Source: Sabethes cyaneus (lineage: Eukaryota > Arthropoda > Insecta > Diptera > Culicidae). From it: DNA of 64,000 nt. Where the stretch lies: positions 158,059,142-158,123,141 of the forward strand of contig NC_071354.1 in the NCBI RefSeq assembly GCF_943734655.1, in the 5' to 3' direction. Below the pieces are notes generated by a model. The model searched no databases. It was not told the origin of the DNA and saw only the letters and a list, made by a program, of their open reading frames with translations. This document shows, piece after piece, positions 43,190 through 54,659 of this stretch (within the stretch, counting starts at the first letter, position 1; every line of letters begins with the position of its first letter). Position numbers and translations under genes: made by a program.

Positions 43190-44925
43190 GCGAACGTATG
43201 TACCATTGAGCCCTTCTCGCACACCTCCTGCAGTTCTACAACGTCGAACTTGCGGAACTTCAACACGTAGGACTTCGACGAATACCTGAATGGCGCCCAG
43301 GCGGCGAACCATGGCGGTGGGGAAAGCGATTTCGACGGTGCAACAAACGGGGAAGAGTTGCCAGCCCCAACGATAGGCGAAGTTACGGAGGCCATCATGC
43401 AGCTAAAGAACAACAAGTCAGCTGTAAAAGGTGGCATCCGAGCGGAGCTTATTAAAATGGGACCAGAAAAGCTGGCCGTTTGTATAAACCGACTAATTGT
43501 TAGAATTTGGGATACGGAACAGCTACTGGAGGAGTGGAAAGATAGGGTTAACTGCCCGATCTATAAAAATGGGCGACAATTTGGACTGTGAGAACTATCG
43601 AGCGATCACCGTTCTCACTGCCGCCTATAAAGTGCTGTCCCAAATCATTTTCCGCCAACTATCACCAATTGCGAACAGATTTGTGGGAATTTATCAAGCC
43701 AGCTTCGTCGAAGGTCGGTCTACAACGGAGGAAATATTTGCACTGCGGCAAATCCTCCAACAGGGCCGTGAATACAGAGTTCCCACGCATCATTTATTCG
43801 TTGACTTTAAAGCCGCATATGATACCATCGACCGTAAAGAGCTATGGAAAATCATGGACGAAAACAGCTTCCACAGGAGGCTCATCAAACTGTTTAAATC
43901 TACAATGGATGGTACACAGTGCTGTGTTCGGATTTCAGGTGGATTGTCAAGTTCATTCGAATCACACAGAGGGCTTCGTCAAGGTGATGGTCTTTCATGC
44001 CTGCTGTTCAACATAGCGCTACAAGGTGTTATGAACCGAGCGGATATCAACACGCGGGGCACGATATTCAAAAAATCTAGTCAATTCCTCTGCTTTGCCG
44101 ATGACATGGATATTATCGGCAGAACATCTCTGGCGGTGGCTGAACAGTACACCAGACTAAAGCGCGAAGCAGAAAAGATTGGGTTAAAGGTTAATACGTC
44201 CAAAACAAAGTACATGCTGGCCAGCGAAACCAAGGCCGAACGGCGCCGCTTGGGCAGTAGTATATTGATCGACGGCGATGAGTTTGAGGTAGTTGATGAA
44301 TTTGTCTACCTTGGCTGACTGGTAACAACGGACAATGATACCAGCCGTGAGATTAAAAGACGTATTATCAGCGGAAGTCGGGCTTACTACGGACTCCACA
44401 AACACTTGCGGTCGAACAATCTGAGCCCCCGTACAAAGTGCACCCTGTACAAGACGCTTATTAGACCGGTTGTTCTCTACGGGCAAGATACGGGGACAAT
44501 CCTCGAAGAGGACCTGCGAGTGCTCGGAGTTCTCGAACGACTAGTGCTAAGAACGATCTTCGGCAGCGTACAGGAGAACGGTGTATGGAGGCGGAGGATA
44601 ACCCATATACTAGCGCATCTCTACGGCAAACCCAGTATTCAAGACGTGACTAAAGCTGGACGGATACGATGAGCAGGGCATGTTGTTCGCCTCACAACTA
44701 CCCTGACAACTACCCTGCAAAGATTGTGTTCGCCTCAAATCCGCTAGGAACAAGACGACCAGGAGCGCAGCGAGCAAGATGGTTAGACCAGGTGAAGCGA
44801 GATCTGGCGGAGAGAACTCGGTGTCCGAGGAATTGGAGAGCGGTAGCCCTCAACCGAGTTACATGGAGAAACTTTGTTCAACAGGTTTTGTCTTAGGGCA
44901 GAAGGCTACCTAAGTAAGTAAGAAT
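43190..44925 (+). pseudogene. RTE-type reverse transcriptase, broken copy
   Basis: The longest RTE copy; its enzyme would copy element RNA at a nicked target. Visible in order: linker FDEYLNGAQAA, the block MQLKNNKSA (near 43400), ENYRAITVL, FVDFKAAYDTIDR (about 43800), GLRQGDGLSCLLFNIAL (about 43990) and the catalytic FADDMDIIGR (about 44095-44125), then VVLYGQDTG and the tail GTRRPGAQRARWLDQVKRDL. It is dead: a frameshift near 43560, stops at 44316 and 44670, and another frameshift near 44700. The endonuclease half is missing. It ends at CTAAGTAAGTAAG. RTE assignment is by motif order and tail, moderately sure. Confidence 0.82.
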
Positions 44926-44929
44926 ACGT

Positions 44930-45381
44930 AGGAGAGAGAGAGCATTCGAGTGCTCCCTTGGAAGTTTAGGGATTTCCAAAGTCCGTTTTCGTGGCGTTAG
45001 TGTATTCTGAATGTTCTGGTCCGAATTTTGCGAACGTTCCTTCGTCTATTGCGAATTGATTCCTTGTGAAGACGGCTTGAGAAACCTGCCTCACCAACCC
45101 TCTTTTTCGCCGGAGGGCCATCGTGCACGGCATTGTTTTATTTATTTACTATTTGATTGAGCAAATCAAAGGGGTGCACGGCATTGCTTAAATTCCTACT
45201 TTGGCCTATTTTGGGACGATAATCGGCTACGCTTAACAAGGAGATCGGACACGGTTTTGAGCCGCTCCCAGCATAGAGAACAGTCGCGGAGAGCCTCGAA
45301 AATTATCGCTTTCCTTGTCAAAAAGTCTTTTAACACTTTTATTCTACCAAAAAAACAGATAACTTGTGTTGGTATCTCTCC
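44930..45381. other. No recognised feature
   Basis: A GA run near 44933 and otherwise ordinary sequence between the RTE copy and the CR1/L2-type element. A pair of short direct repeats, GTGCACGGCATTG, occurs at about 45122 and 45174. Confidence 0.5.
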
Positions 45382-45710
45382 ACTTACTTTTTTTTTTTTT
45401 TTTTTTTTTTAATTAGCCCTCCGCTCACCCCCACACCAAAAAGCTCACACAGAGAGCCCCCTGGTAATGGACACATTCAAATTAAATTAATAAACATAAT
45501 AATTAGAGAGAGAGGACCAGTTGCTACATATAATACAAGCCCCAGTGGAATTATATTCCTTTTAAGGGGCTTGTTTGTTTGAATATATGCAAATTTAATT
45601 ATTAGGATTAATAAACAAATTCAATTAATAGGATTAATATTTACTTATATGATCACATTATAAATTATTATTTCTAGGATCACATATTTTTGTTTTCGAC
45701 ATAGTGCGCA

Positions 45711-48605
45711 TTATAATAAATAACTAGTTATTTTCTCCTTAAGATACAACTTTAATTTATTTTTGAAGATTTCAGTATTTGATAAATATTTAAGATCTGT
45801 GGGTATGGAGTTATATATAAGGGGACCGTGGTACATGATTCTGCATTGACCAAAGGTGGAGGCAGCACGAATCGATAAAAGATTACTAGCTTGTCGTGTG
45901 TTTCGTACACTATTTTGTATAGTAAAAGACATGTTATGATGCATAGTATGTTTATACATGACATTGTGAACAAAAGTAATCGTTTGTTGCTCACGTAACC
46001 CCAATAACGGAAATATTTTGTGGGAGCCGTTGGAGTAAAGTAGATTCGTAGGATAAAGTGCCGGAAGTTTAAAAATAGTTTTGAGGCATCTGTTTTGCAA
46101 GCTTTGTAACTTCTGTAATTTTGATTTACTTGCATGACCCCAAACGATGATCAAATACAGCAGATGAGAGTGTATACAAGCATAGTAAAATTTCAACAAA
46201 GCTTTTTCAGGCATAAAGTTACTTACACGCCGTAGAACTCCGCATAAACTAGAGACTTTTCGTTCAACATGACTAATTTGATTGTTCCATGACAGTTTAG
46301 AATCTAAGTTTAACCCCAAGTATTTAAAGTTTTCTACTTTTTCAATTTCTGTAGTTCCTAAGTGAGGATGGGTTTCTACAGTTAATATTTTCCGCAGAGA
46401 ACAGAAGATCATATATTTCGTTTTCGAAAGATTCAGTGATAGTAGGTTAGCGTTGAAATATATTAGTAGTTTTTCCAAGTCTGTATTGATGTTTGAGATT
46501 ATCGTTTGTCCGCTAAACCCAGGGTAAAACAAGGCCGTATCATCAGCAAACAAACGAAGTGTTCCTTTCAAATTAAGATTATGTAGGTCATTTATGTATA
46601 GCAAAAATAACAGCGGGCCAATGTTACTGCCCTGCGGAACGCCTACTCGCATGTAACTATATGTGCTTACTGAATCATCTACATATACGTATTGTTTGCG
46701 ATTGGTTAGATAACTACGGATAATTTCATTTCCAATCCCTCTAATCCCATATCGTTCTAATTTACGTAATAGCATATCGTGGTTTAAAGTGTCAAATGCC
46801 TTTTTTAAATCGATAAACAACGCTCCAACAGCTTTTTTCTCGTCAATTTCTTTGATAATGTTGTCGACAAGTTCAACGATTGCGGTTGTAGTGCCACATC
46901 CTAGCCTAAACCCATACTGAAGATTATACAACACATGGTTACTGTCCAGAAAGTCTTGAATACGGTTAACCAACAGTTTTTCAAGTATTTTGTTGAATAC
47001 AGAGAGTGTTGATATTGGTCGATAGTTGGAAGGATTGCAAGTATCTCCAGATTTAAAAATCGGTATCACTTTTGCGATTTTTAAGAAACTTGGATAAACT
47101 CCCGTTGCCAGTATTTCATTAAAAACTTCAGAGAGAATTTTCGAGAACGATACAGCATTATTTTTTACTATATTGGCCGGAATATTATCTGGTCCACAGC
47201 TTTTATTTGATTTTAAATCTCTTATTAACATTAAAACTTCATTTACACTAGTGGGACGTAAATAGATAGATCTTTCTACATAACGTACATTTTCCAAGGG
47301 ATCAGTAGAACTAGCGGGTATTTTATCAGCTAACTGGCAACCAATATTAGTAAAGAATTTGTTGAAAATTTCACAAATTTCATAGCTATTAGAAGTTTCA
47401 GTGCCGTTGTTGAGAAGTGCTAGCTTTTCTCTGTTTTTTGTACGCCCGAGAATTAAATTAATGTTTTTCCAAAATTTCGAATGGCATGTACTGTTTAAAA
47501 GATTTTCATAGTAGGATTTTTTACAAGCTCTTTTTTTACTTTCAACTTTTTTGGATATATGTTTAAATAGATCTTTTAAGCGTTGATTACTAGGATCCTT
47601 CCTAGTCTTCTTTTGATAGAGATTTTTCAATTTTATCAATCTCCAAAGATCGTAATCAATCCATGGACAATAGTTATCTTTCATGGTTGCTAGGGTCGTG
47701 AATTTTCTCGTACACTGCCTCAACATTATATTGTATGTTGTTATTATGTCAGACAGACAAGTACTACCATTAGATGTAATCTCTGTATTATTGATGTAAT
47801 TGGAGAACATTGCTTCAAGTTCTAAGTGATTAACAATTTTTTTTGTAAGTTTAACTTGTTCTCTCTTAACAAACAATTTGAAGGTGGATATTATTGGTAA
47901 ATGATCGCTTAAATTTGAAAGAATAACATCGTTACGCAGTCTCTCAGCCCCGTGAATATTTGTAATAAAATGATCTAAAACGTTGCTACTTGCCGGTCTA
48001 GTAGTTATATTATTCGTACAAACCATACCATAAGATTCTAGAAAGGTTAAGTACTTTGAGACTACGTTGTTATTGTTCATATTTATGGGGATATTAATGT
48101 CACCTAAAATGAAGCATGATCTATTGTCAGGACTTGTTAGTACACTTTCTAGAAAGTCTTGGAATCTATTGTAATCGAAGGAGGGAGGTCGATAGATACT
48201 GATCAAGTCGAAAGTTTTGCCGCTAACGTACAGTTCAACTTTAATACAATGAAGGCCATCGATATGTTTATTCATAACCATCTTGAATTTGTTCGTATCT
48301 CTGATATATACAGCGAGCCCACCGGACGAGGAATCCCTGCATGAGAAAATTTCGTGAAAACCCGCTATCTTATACAGCGGACAGTTTTCCTTTTTTATCC
48401 ATGTTTCTCCAATCACTAGAACATCCAAGCATATATTACACTGTTCTAGTAACTGCAAGATGTGATCAAATTTGTGAATATCGTTTATGCCTCTCACATT
48501 CCATTGGAGAAAGCGTAAACTATTAAGGTCGTTCCTTTCGTAATCTGTATTATATTTATTAAACTCTTCTATGCTATCAAAATGTTTATTTATTACAGTA
48601 TTCAT
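45711..48605 (-). CDS. ORF2: endonuclease and reverse transcriptase, 964 aa
   Basis: Nicks target DNA and copies the element RNA there. The N-terminal AP-type endonuclease (about residues 28-240) shows RFLQWNVRG, the catalytic Glu in VIGETWI, ISIYRPP, ILGDINIP, and the SDHLPI block with its catalytic Asp-His. The reverse transcriptase (about 490-770) shows VIPIFKSGDTCNPSNYRPIS, LFIDLKKAFDT, VGVPQGSNIGPLLFLLYIND and the active-site LRLFADDTALFY, then LSKTKYMIF. A C-terminal thumb-like region with KLQSLQNRCLK follows. Length and motif order are those of a complete CR1/L2/Jockey-group ORF2, and there are no internal stops. The start at 48605 gives a 73-base gap after ORF1, so reinitiation is plausible. 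It is potentially active if the ORF1 break is not fatal. Confidence 0.93.
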   Translation of the reverse strand: MNTVINKHFDSIEEFNKYNTDYERNDLNSLRFLQWNVRGINDIHKFDHILQLLEQCNICLDVLVIGETWIKKENCPLYKIAGFHEIFSCRDSSSGGLAVYIRDTNKFKMVMNKHIDGLHCIKVELYVSGKTFDLISIYRPPSFDYNRFQDFLESVLTSPDNRSCFILGDINIPINMNNNNVVSKYLTFLESYGMVCTNNITTRPASSNVLDHFITNIHGAERLRNDVILSNLSDHLPIISTFKLFVKREQVKLTKKIVNHLELEAMFSNYINNTEITSNGSTCLSDIITTYNIMLRQCTRKFTTLATMKDNYCPWIDYDLWRLIKLKNLYQKKTRKDPSNQRLKDLFKHISKKVESKKRACKKSYYENLLNSTCHSKFWKNINLILGRTKNREKLALLNNGTETSNSYEICEIFNKFFTNIGCQLADKIPASSTDPLENVRYVERSIYLRPTSVNEVLMLIRDLKSNKSCGPDNIPANIVKNNAVSFSKILSEVFNEILATGVYPSFLKIAKVIPIFKSGDTCNPSNYRPISTLSVFNKILEKLLVNRIQDFLDSNHVLYNLQYGFRLGCGTTTAIVELVDNIIKEIDEKKAVGALFIDLKKAFDTLNHDMLLRKLERYGIRGIGNEIIRSYLTNRKQYVYVDDSVSTYSYMRVGVPQGSNIGPLLFLLYINDLHNLNLKGTLRLFADDTALFYPGFSGQTIISNINTDLEKLLIYFNANLLSLNLSKTKYMIFCSLRKILTVETHPHLGTTEIEKVENFKYLGLNLDSKLSWNNQISHVERKVSSLCGVLRRVSNFMPEKALLKFYYACIHSHLLYLIIVWGHASKSKLQKLQSLQNRCLKTIFKLPALYPTNLLYSNGSHKIFPLLGLREQQTITFVHNVMYKHTMHHNMSFTIQNSVRNTRQASNLLSIRAASTFGQCRIMYHGPLIYNSIPTDLKYLSNTEIFKNKLKLYLKEKITSYLL

Positions 48606-48678
48606 TTTTGATTAGATTAAAATAATATGTACTATATGAAATATTTGAATTAAGAAAAAAGAAAGAAAATACATCAAT

Positions 48679-49748
48679 TCAAATGTTATGCTGATTGTTA
48701 TTATTTTTGTTACCACGTCTTTTACGTTTTGGCGACGGAGTTGATGAAGATGCGCACATAATTTTGCTCATTAGTTGAGTTACATCATCTCTGCTCCTAA
48801 TGGTCTCCGGTTTAGCATTTTCATCTTTTTTAACTAAAATCACCCCACCTCTACCTGCCCAAACATATTTAAATTTTAGCAGATCCTTGGCTTCCCGCAT
48901 TTCTTTGAGAAGCTCTAAGGACAAAGGGGTTAGCTCATCCCGAATAGCAATATTAGTTGGTTTGCCATGCAATAAGAGGGAAGAATCAATCGTGGTGGAT
49001 AAAAGTGTACCAGTTTGTTTTTTTGAGCGAAAAACTTTTCCTTTGTCGCATTATTTTTGAAAATTACTTTGATTGGCGCAAGGGCTTTGCTTACGTCATT
49101 ACTTGTGAACAATCTTACTGCTGACAAAACTGCGTCTGCATCTAATTCAACGGAGAGAGAATCGAAAATTTTCCTGACAACTTCGTTTACATTTTCGTTT
49201 GGGGCAACTGGAACACCGAATATTATTGCATTATTGCTATTTGCAATTTTATTTGATTTGTCAACGTTCGACTCTAGCTTGTTGACCATAGCTCCTAAGG
49301 AAGCGTGCGATCTTTTCAGCTCAGCGATCTCTTGTTTCAGCTGCTCGTTTTCAACTTTTAAATTACCAAATTCAGTAAGAATAGAGTCAAACTTTGATGA
49401 TAGGAAGTCTTGCGAAGCCTCAATTGCTATCGTGACACGTTTCATCTCGAGTTTTACATTTTGCAGCTCGTTGGAAACAGTATCTGCAATAATCGTTTTT
49501 AGTTCAGCCGTCACAGTTGACATCATAGCTGATTTCCCATTTTGCGTTTCGAGAATACGATGATAGGTTTTAGAACATTTTTTGGAACAAAAGTAGTCTC
49601 CATCTTTAGCTCGACGAACAGCATTCCCAATTATGTTACGACACTTGAAGTGTGCACTTAAATAGCAGCACGAGCAAGTGATAACTTTGTTTGGGTCTGT
49701 TTCCTTTTTCTCGCACTCAACACAATATATGTCATCTTCATCCATCAT
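48679..49748 (-). pseudogene. ORF1: PHD-like zinc finger and coiled coil, frame-shifted
   Basis: Nucleic-acid-binding ORF1 of the same element. Residues 6-55 hold a PHD-like finger (YCVECEKKE, CSCCYLSAHFKC, YFCSKKC). A coiled-coil Leu/Glu-rich segment (about 110-165) follows, then an RNA-recognition-like part (IIFGVPV, AVRLF, VIFKN). After residue 242 the frame runs out in 30 codons, while the expected continuation (HGKPTNIAIRDE to the basic KRKRRGNKNN) lies in the -1 frame and ends at 48679. The switch coincides with seven A residues followed by C (plus-strand 49017-49024), read as A AAA AAC. A single-base loss in the run or true frameshifting would both explain it. Confidence 0.85.
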
Positions 49749-49811
49749 AAAATAGTTTTAATAGTCGTATCCTAAATAGAGAAAATAACAGCAATTAATT
49801 TTAGTATCAAG

Positions 49812-50380
49812 ACTTACTTAGTTACTTAATTGGCCTAACGTCGACAAGGTCTGCGCAGTATAATTTCTCCATCTATATCGGTCCATGGCAACTGATCTCC
49901 AGTTCCGGGGGCACCAGTGCTCGCCAGATCTCGCTCCACCTGGTCTTGCCACCTCGCTCGCTGTGCCCCTCTTCGTCTTGTTCCTACCGGATTTGATGCG
50001 AAAACCATTTTTGCAGGATAGTTGTCCAGCATTCTAGCAACATGTGCTACCCAACGTATCCGTCCAGCTTTAACCGCTTTCTGAATACTTGGTTCGCCGT
50101 AGAGACGCGCTAGCTCGTGGCTCATTCTTCGCCTCCGTACACCGTTCTCTTGCACTCCACCAAAGATGGTTCTTAGCACCCGCCTTTCGAAAACTCCGAG
50201 TGCTCGTGGCCCTCTTCTAGCAGTGTCCACGTTTCGTACCCGTAGAGGACAACCGGTCTAATTAGCGTTTTGTACAGTGTGCACTTTGTACGGGGGCTCA
50301 AATTGTTCGACCGCAAGTGTTTGTGGAGTCCGTAGTAGGCCCGACTTCCGCTGATAATTTAATCTCACGGCTGGTATTGT
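49812..50380 (-). mobile_element. RTE-type 3' fragment hosting the CR1/L2-type insertion
   Basis: The minus-strand frame 49835-50230 has RVLRTIFGGVQENGVRRRRM, LARLYGEPSIQKAVKAGRIR and GTRRRGAQRARWQDQVERDL, less decayed than the other copies. It starts at the same point after the reverse transcriptase as many truncated copies and ends in a TTAC-type tail. Confidence 0.82.
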
Positions 50381-53300
50381 TGTTTTGTTCCGCCTTCAGA
50401 AAAACGTGAATACCTCAGCGAGATTTGAACATACGTCCATACTTTCTTCGACAAAGTTGTTTGTCATAAAATTTCCTATCTAAACAGTATACATACGTTA
50501 CTCTGAGATTCTGTTCGATACCCTGTTGTGACGTTTATTTAAATAAAATTTCGAAAATTTTAAATTTTTACCGAATTCAATAAATTTTTGTAACCAAATA
50601 TGACTCCAGACATGCCACCATAACTTTTTTATGAATGTATCAGATCTCAATGATTGTGAAAAAAAATAGTTAAGTACCTTGTTTCACCTACTTTAACATT
50701 TCTAAACATATTTTTTTGAATTTACTCCTGAAAATGCCATTTTTTCATAAAACTGAAATGTGTGATCCCTAAATCGCGTCAACCAATGTTGTATCATTTG
50801 AGGGGTAAGCCCCCGGGTTTTCTGACATAGTGCTATTTTGGGACACTTATTTCATCAAAATCGGTTTAAAATTGTTGATGTTATAACAATATGAATTTTG
50901 GGTACCCGGGTACCCTTGTCGCTAAAGGTGTTTTTTGTCGCACACATAACGGTTAAATCAATATTTTTAAGGGTTAACTTAAATGAAACCAGAAGAAATT
51001 TTCACCGCTACAGCACGCCAATCTATATCGGAAGCAACCTACTATCCTATTTCGTAATGATTTCCGCAAAATGTAGGTACAACGATTTACCTGACCAACG
51101 CAACGCAACGTAACCAGTCCACCAGTCAGCTAAACGAACTGTCTGACCAACCGACAATACCCCGCCCATGATTTGCTGCTGGTACTTCAGAACAGCCGTA
51201 CCCAATTGTGCGTGTAAAGATGGAGCAATTTTTCCACAGGAGTAACTTATTAGGCTAATTGACCGACGCGGCAGAAAGTGGCACCTGGCAATACCAGCCG
51301 AAGCTCAATACACACACATACATTACACACACGCACATAATAGTGACGGATTGAGTATCCACCAGTTCACTAACGAAAGGAAAAATGGAAATGCTAATGA
51401 AAACCATAAGCGTCGGGAAATTAGAAATTCGAATTTTGTTTCTGTTTATATGCCAGACTGAAACAGATGCTCTCTATTGAGGACTCATATTTTTAATTCC
51501 ATTATAATGGATAGTCCTTAAATTTATATGTAAACAAGTAGCTTTGCTTAAAGTTTAATCCCCTTAGCTACGCTTATGATCACATCATCGGTAGAGCATG
51601 TTGAATCAGTCGCTGCTTTTGGGAGCAAAAACGGCATAACGGGATGATATTTTCCTCTACGGTTAGAATCAATCCCTACTAGCCTGGGCTGTTAAGCCTT
51701 TTTTGGTCGTAATTTTTCCTTATGTTTGATGAAACGGTTCGTCCAGGTGAATGGCATTGCCAGTCGATGAGATTGCCTTGTTCGAACAAAACCAATCGGT
51801 TACCGCTTGGTTGCCAGAAATTCAGGCAATTCAATAAATCCACCAGTAGTGCTTTGCCACAAAACAAATCGAACGCAAATGACTGCGAAAATACGCATCA
51901 TGTCCTGATAATAGTGTACCATGCGCTGCATTCCACCAGGAAAAGAGTAGGACACCACCGCATCGGTGAATTTCACTCTCTGATGGTGAATTCGTTCGAT
52001 CGCAGCCTGATGTGCGAATGTGTGTCATTCCATCGACGCGTTGATTAAAGTGCGGCGGAAAACGCAGGCTCTGTTCGCACTTTGTTAGTGCGAAATTGAA
52101 AACGGCCCGAACGGAGTAAACTGCTGACTGATGGGCGCCTACCGCAGAATTCATCGGAAAACCCGAGGCTTTTGTTTTGTTTTGACTCGTTCAGTTCAAT
52201 GTTTCCCGACTTTTCCGAACCTCTCGGTTTAATATGAGTTCTAAAAAAAAGATGTCAGCAATGTTGGTCTTTAATTTTTTGATTGGAAGATTTTAAAGTG
52301 CAGTTCGAGCAATCTCATAGCTTTCATTGCCACCGTTGTCCACCATTATCTATCAATGGATGGATCCGTAAAAATATGTTTTCCCTTAAACTATCACATG
52401 GAGCTCCATTTTTCTCGTCCAAAATTCAGGCTTAATGATTATTTTGTTTTGTTTGCTTGGCCCTTTAGTAACCCCAATTGCTCCACAAATATTTCATCCT
52501 GAAAATGTTTATGCATGCAAACTTCAACGACTCAGTGAAATTGCACAAAAATCAATCAAAATCAAATTACCTCTGTCCGAGCCACATCGACCGAATATCA
52601 AAGGATTTGCTAAATTAGCTTCATTTTCCGAACAAAATTGACCAAAAACTGTATGTTGAACTTTTGCCCGTTTTTTCTACTTCAGTGCAGAACATAAGCG
52701 TATCGAAGGGGGAGCAGTGGCTGAGACGGAAGTTCTCAACTTTAAGCCACTGCTATTCATCTTGCCCCGGTGAAACCCTTCGCTACAATTCTGGTATGCA
52801 GGGAAACGTCCGGTCCTTCCTCCAAGGATGCATGAAAGTTCACTTCGTGAAGAAAATTAAATTGCCGGCAGCGTTGTTCCCGAAGCCGATACTCGCTCGC
52901 CTTTGTTGACTGCCGGTCCGAGCTACCAGGAATCAATTAATTTAATCGAATTTCGAGACTATGTGTGTGTGTGTGATGTCACTTCCTCCTTGACGTTCAT
53001 TTTGCTGAACTGCCCAGCATCTGCCGGGTGCCGAAACACGATTGAGCAAACTACCAAATGCAGTCACTTGTGGCCGAAGGATCAACTCGGGACCGGAAGC
53101 TGGACCGGAGATGTTATCTAATTTGAGTTGCTTTATGCTTGCTAAATGAAAATTATAAATAAATCAATCACCCAATCGAGCTCGGAATGATTCGTTTACG
53201 TGCTGCAACCTTGCGACAGAAAGGGCTGTGGAAAATAAGACAATTGGGAAAGCAAAGAGGCAAATTTGTTGACGAGATGTAAATATTTGCGGTTCGGGAA

Positions 53301-54545
53301 CCTTGGATGCGAATCGGAGCGTATCGAAACGGTAGAACAGTAGAAATAAAGATGACCGAAATCGGGCCAATCTTGATTAACCGGTACGATTGCCTAGGTT
53401 TCCATTTGCTGCTAGATCGGTGTCCGATTGTGCCTTTTGTGCCAAAAAGGATAAGTCGAAGTAAACAAGCAGCCAGCCCAGAGGCGACCGAAAGGCTAAC
53501 AGCTATTTTGGTATTCTTTTCCCGTGATGAACTTCGGCCAATTAACTCCAATAACCTCAATCTGTTCAGTTTGCCTCAACGACTGTCTTATGTTCTGTCT
53601 ACCTACCTTTTGATAAGTTTAGTTTATGGCGTTTATCGATCTGAAAACCTAAACGTTAAACATCTCGGCAATAGAAATGAAAATTTGTTACGAAGCCTAC
53701 CATATGACTTGCCAATTTTGATTCTGTCTTACATAAGCTGTAAGTAATCTTCATAACTATCATTGGTTGATAATGCTGCCATCATCTTCAAGTCCTCACC
53801 TTAGCACGGCGTAGATGGCACTTGCCTTCGGAAGCCAACACATCCAGCTAGTCCCTACAGGCCTTCTCATTCAGGTGAGCAAGCGGCCAAATCAAACACT
53901 TCCGCCAGCAGCAGCAGCGTCAGAGAATGGATGACCTTTCGTCGGACCACTACTCCCCCCCCCCCGTACTCTCCACACTCCCGGAACAGTACACACATGC
54001 CGACCGGGAATCCCAATCAAACACACACTGATTGAGTAAATTTAATTAAATACTTCACCGGAGTTCGCTTGAGTGAACTTTCTGAATTCGAACAGATTTC
54101 ATCCAGTGCCTAAGTCGATAGATATGTACGACACAGTTATTTATATGGAATTGCTTCGTAAAGTTATGGAGGTGAAATGGTAAAGCTATCCATCTAGAAA
54201 TGGTTCACGCTGCTTACTGCATTCGTAAGTAGTTAACGGTTTATGATAAAACATAAACTTTTAGGGCAGAAAAATCTGTTACATGAATTGATTTATAAAA
54301 GTTTCACTTTCACCAATGGCCAATTAAAGGCATTCAGTAGAGTTAGAATTAAAAACTTATTTACCCATTTGACAATGTAGCAAACAATAACTACTAATCG
54401 TCATAACAGCATCTAGGGTACTGAAGGGTATTTTCAGCATGCCTTTTCTTTTGCTGCGCTTTCCCAAAATTACAAATGGGCGAGGTAGAGGCGCCAAGAA
54501 CGCTTCTAGCATGTTGAGTGAAAATCCATACTAAATTAATGAATT
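50381..54545. other. Mostly unique DNA, no supported gene
   Basis: AT-rich to 50900, with a 16-bp perfect palindrome GGGTACCCGGGTACCC at 50900-50915, then mixed sequence. Frames of 108 codons (51722-52048), 81 codons (52664-52909) and 146 codons (53307-53747) lack recognisable domains and overlap long frames on the other strand. A run of C occurs at 53955-53965. Introns or regulatory DNA of an outside gene are possible. Confidence 0.45.
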
Positions 54546-54558
54546 ATTGAAAATAACT

Positions 54559-54654
54559 AGTTTTTGAGTGACAACCACTTGCTTCTGGCACTAGTGTATA
54601 TAAAAGATTTAATGTACACTAGCGCCAGAAGCAAGCTATTGTCACTGCAAAACT
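54559..54654. repeat. Hairpin: 40-bp inverted repeat, 16-base loop
   Basis: Left arm 54559-54598 and right arm 54615-54654 are complementary over 40 bases with few mismatches (core TTGCTTCTGGC against GCCAGAAGCAA). It could be a tiny MITE or a transcribed hairpin; no other copy is seen in the window. Confidence 0.8.
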
Positions 54655-54659
54655 ATCCC

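Larger units (their letters stand above)
45388..49811 (-). mobile_element. CR1/L2-type non-LTR retrotransposon, nearly intact
   Basis: A 4.4-kb minus-strand element: 5' leader of about 60 bases, ORF1 (49748-48679, one frameshift), ORF2 (48605-45711), a 3' untranslated region of about 300 bases and an A tail (the 23-base T run at 45388-45410). It is flanked by ACTTAC(TT) at 45382-45389 and 49812-49819. It landed in the TTAC tail of another RTE copy (49812-50380). Both the open ORF2 and the visible duplication indicate a recent insertion. The clade is judged from the zinc-finger ORF1 and the ORF2 motifs. Confidence 0.88.

Noticed and set aside
47000..47500. Treating the CR1/L2-type ORF2 as a host gene
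   Set aside because: Endonuclease plus reverse transcriptase, A tail and flanking duplication identify it as a transposable element.
53307..53747. A 146-codon plus-strand frame as a host gene
   Set aside because: No domain, no signal peptide, and a 130-codon minus-strand frame overlaps most of it; no promoter or splice context supports coding.
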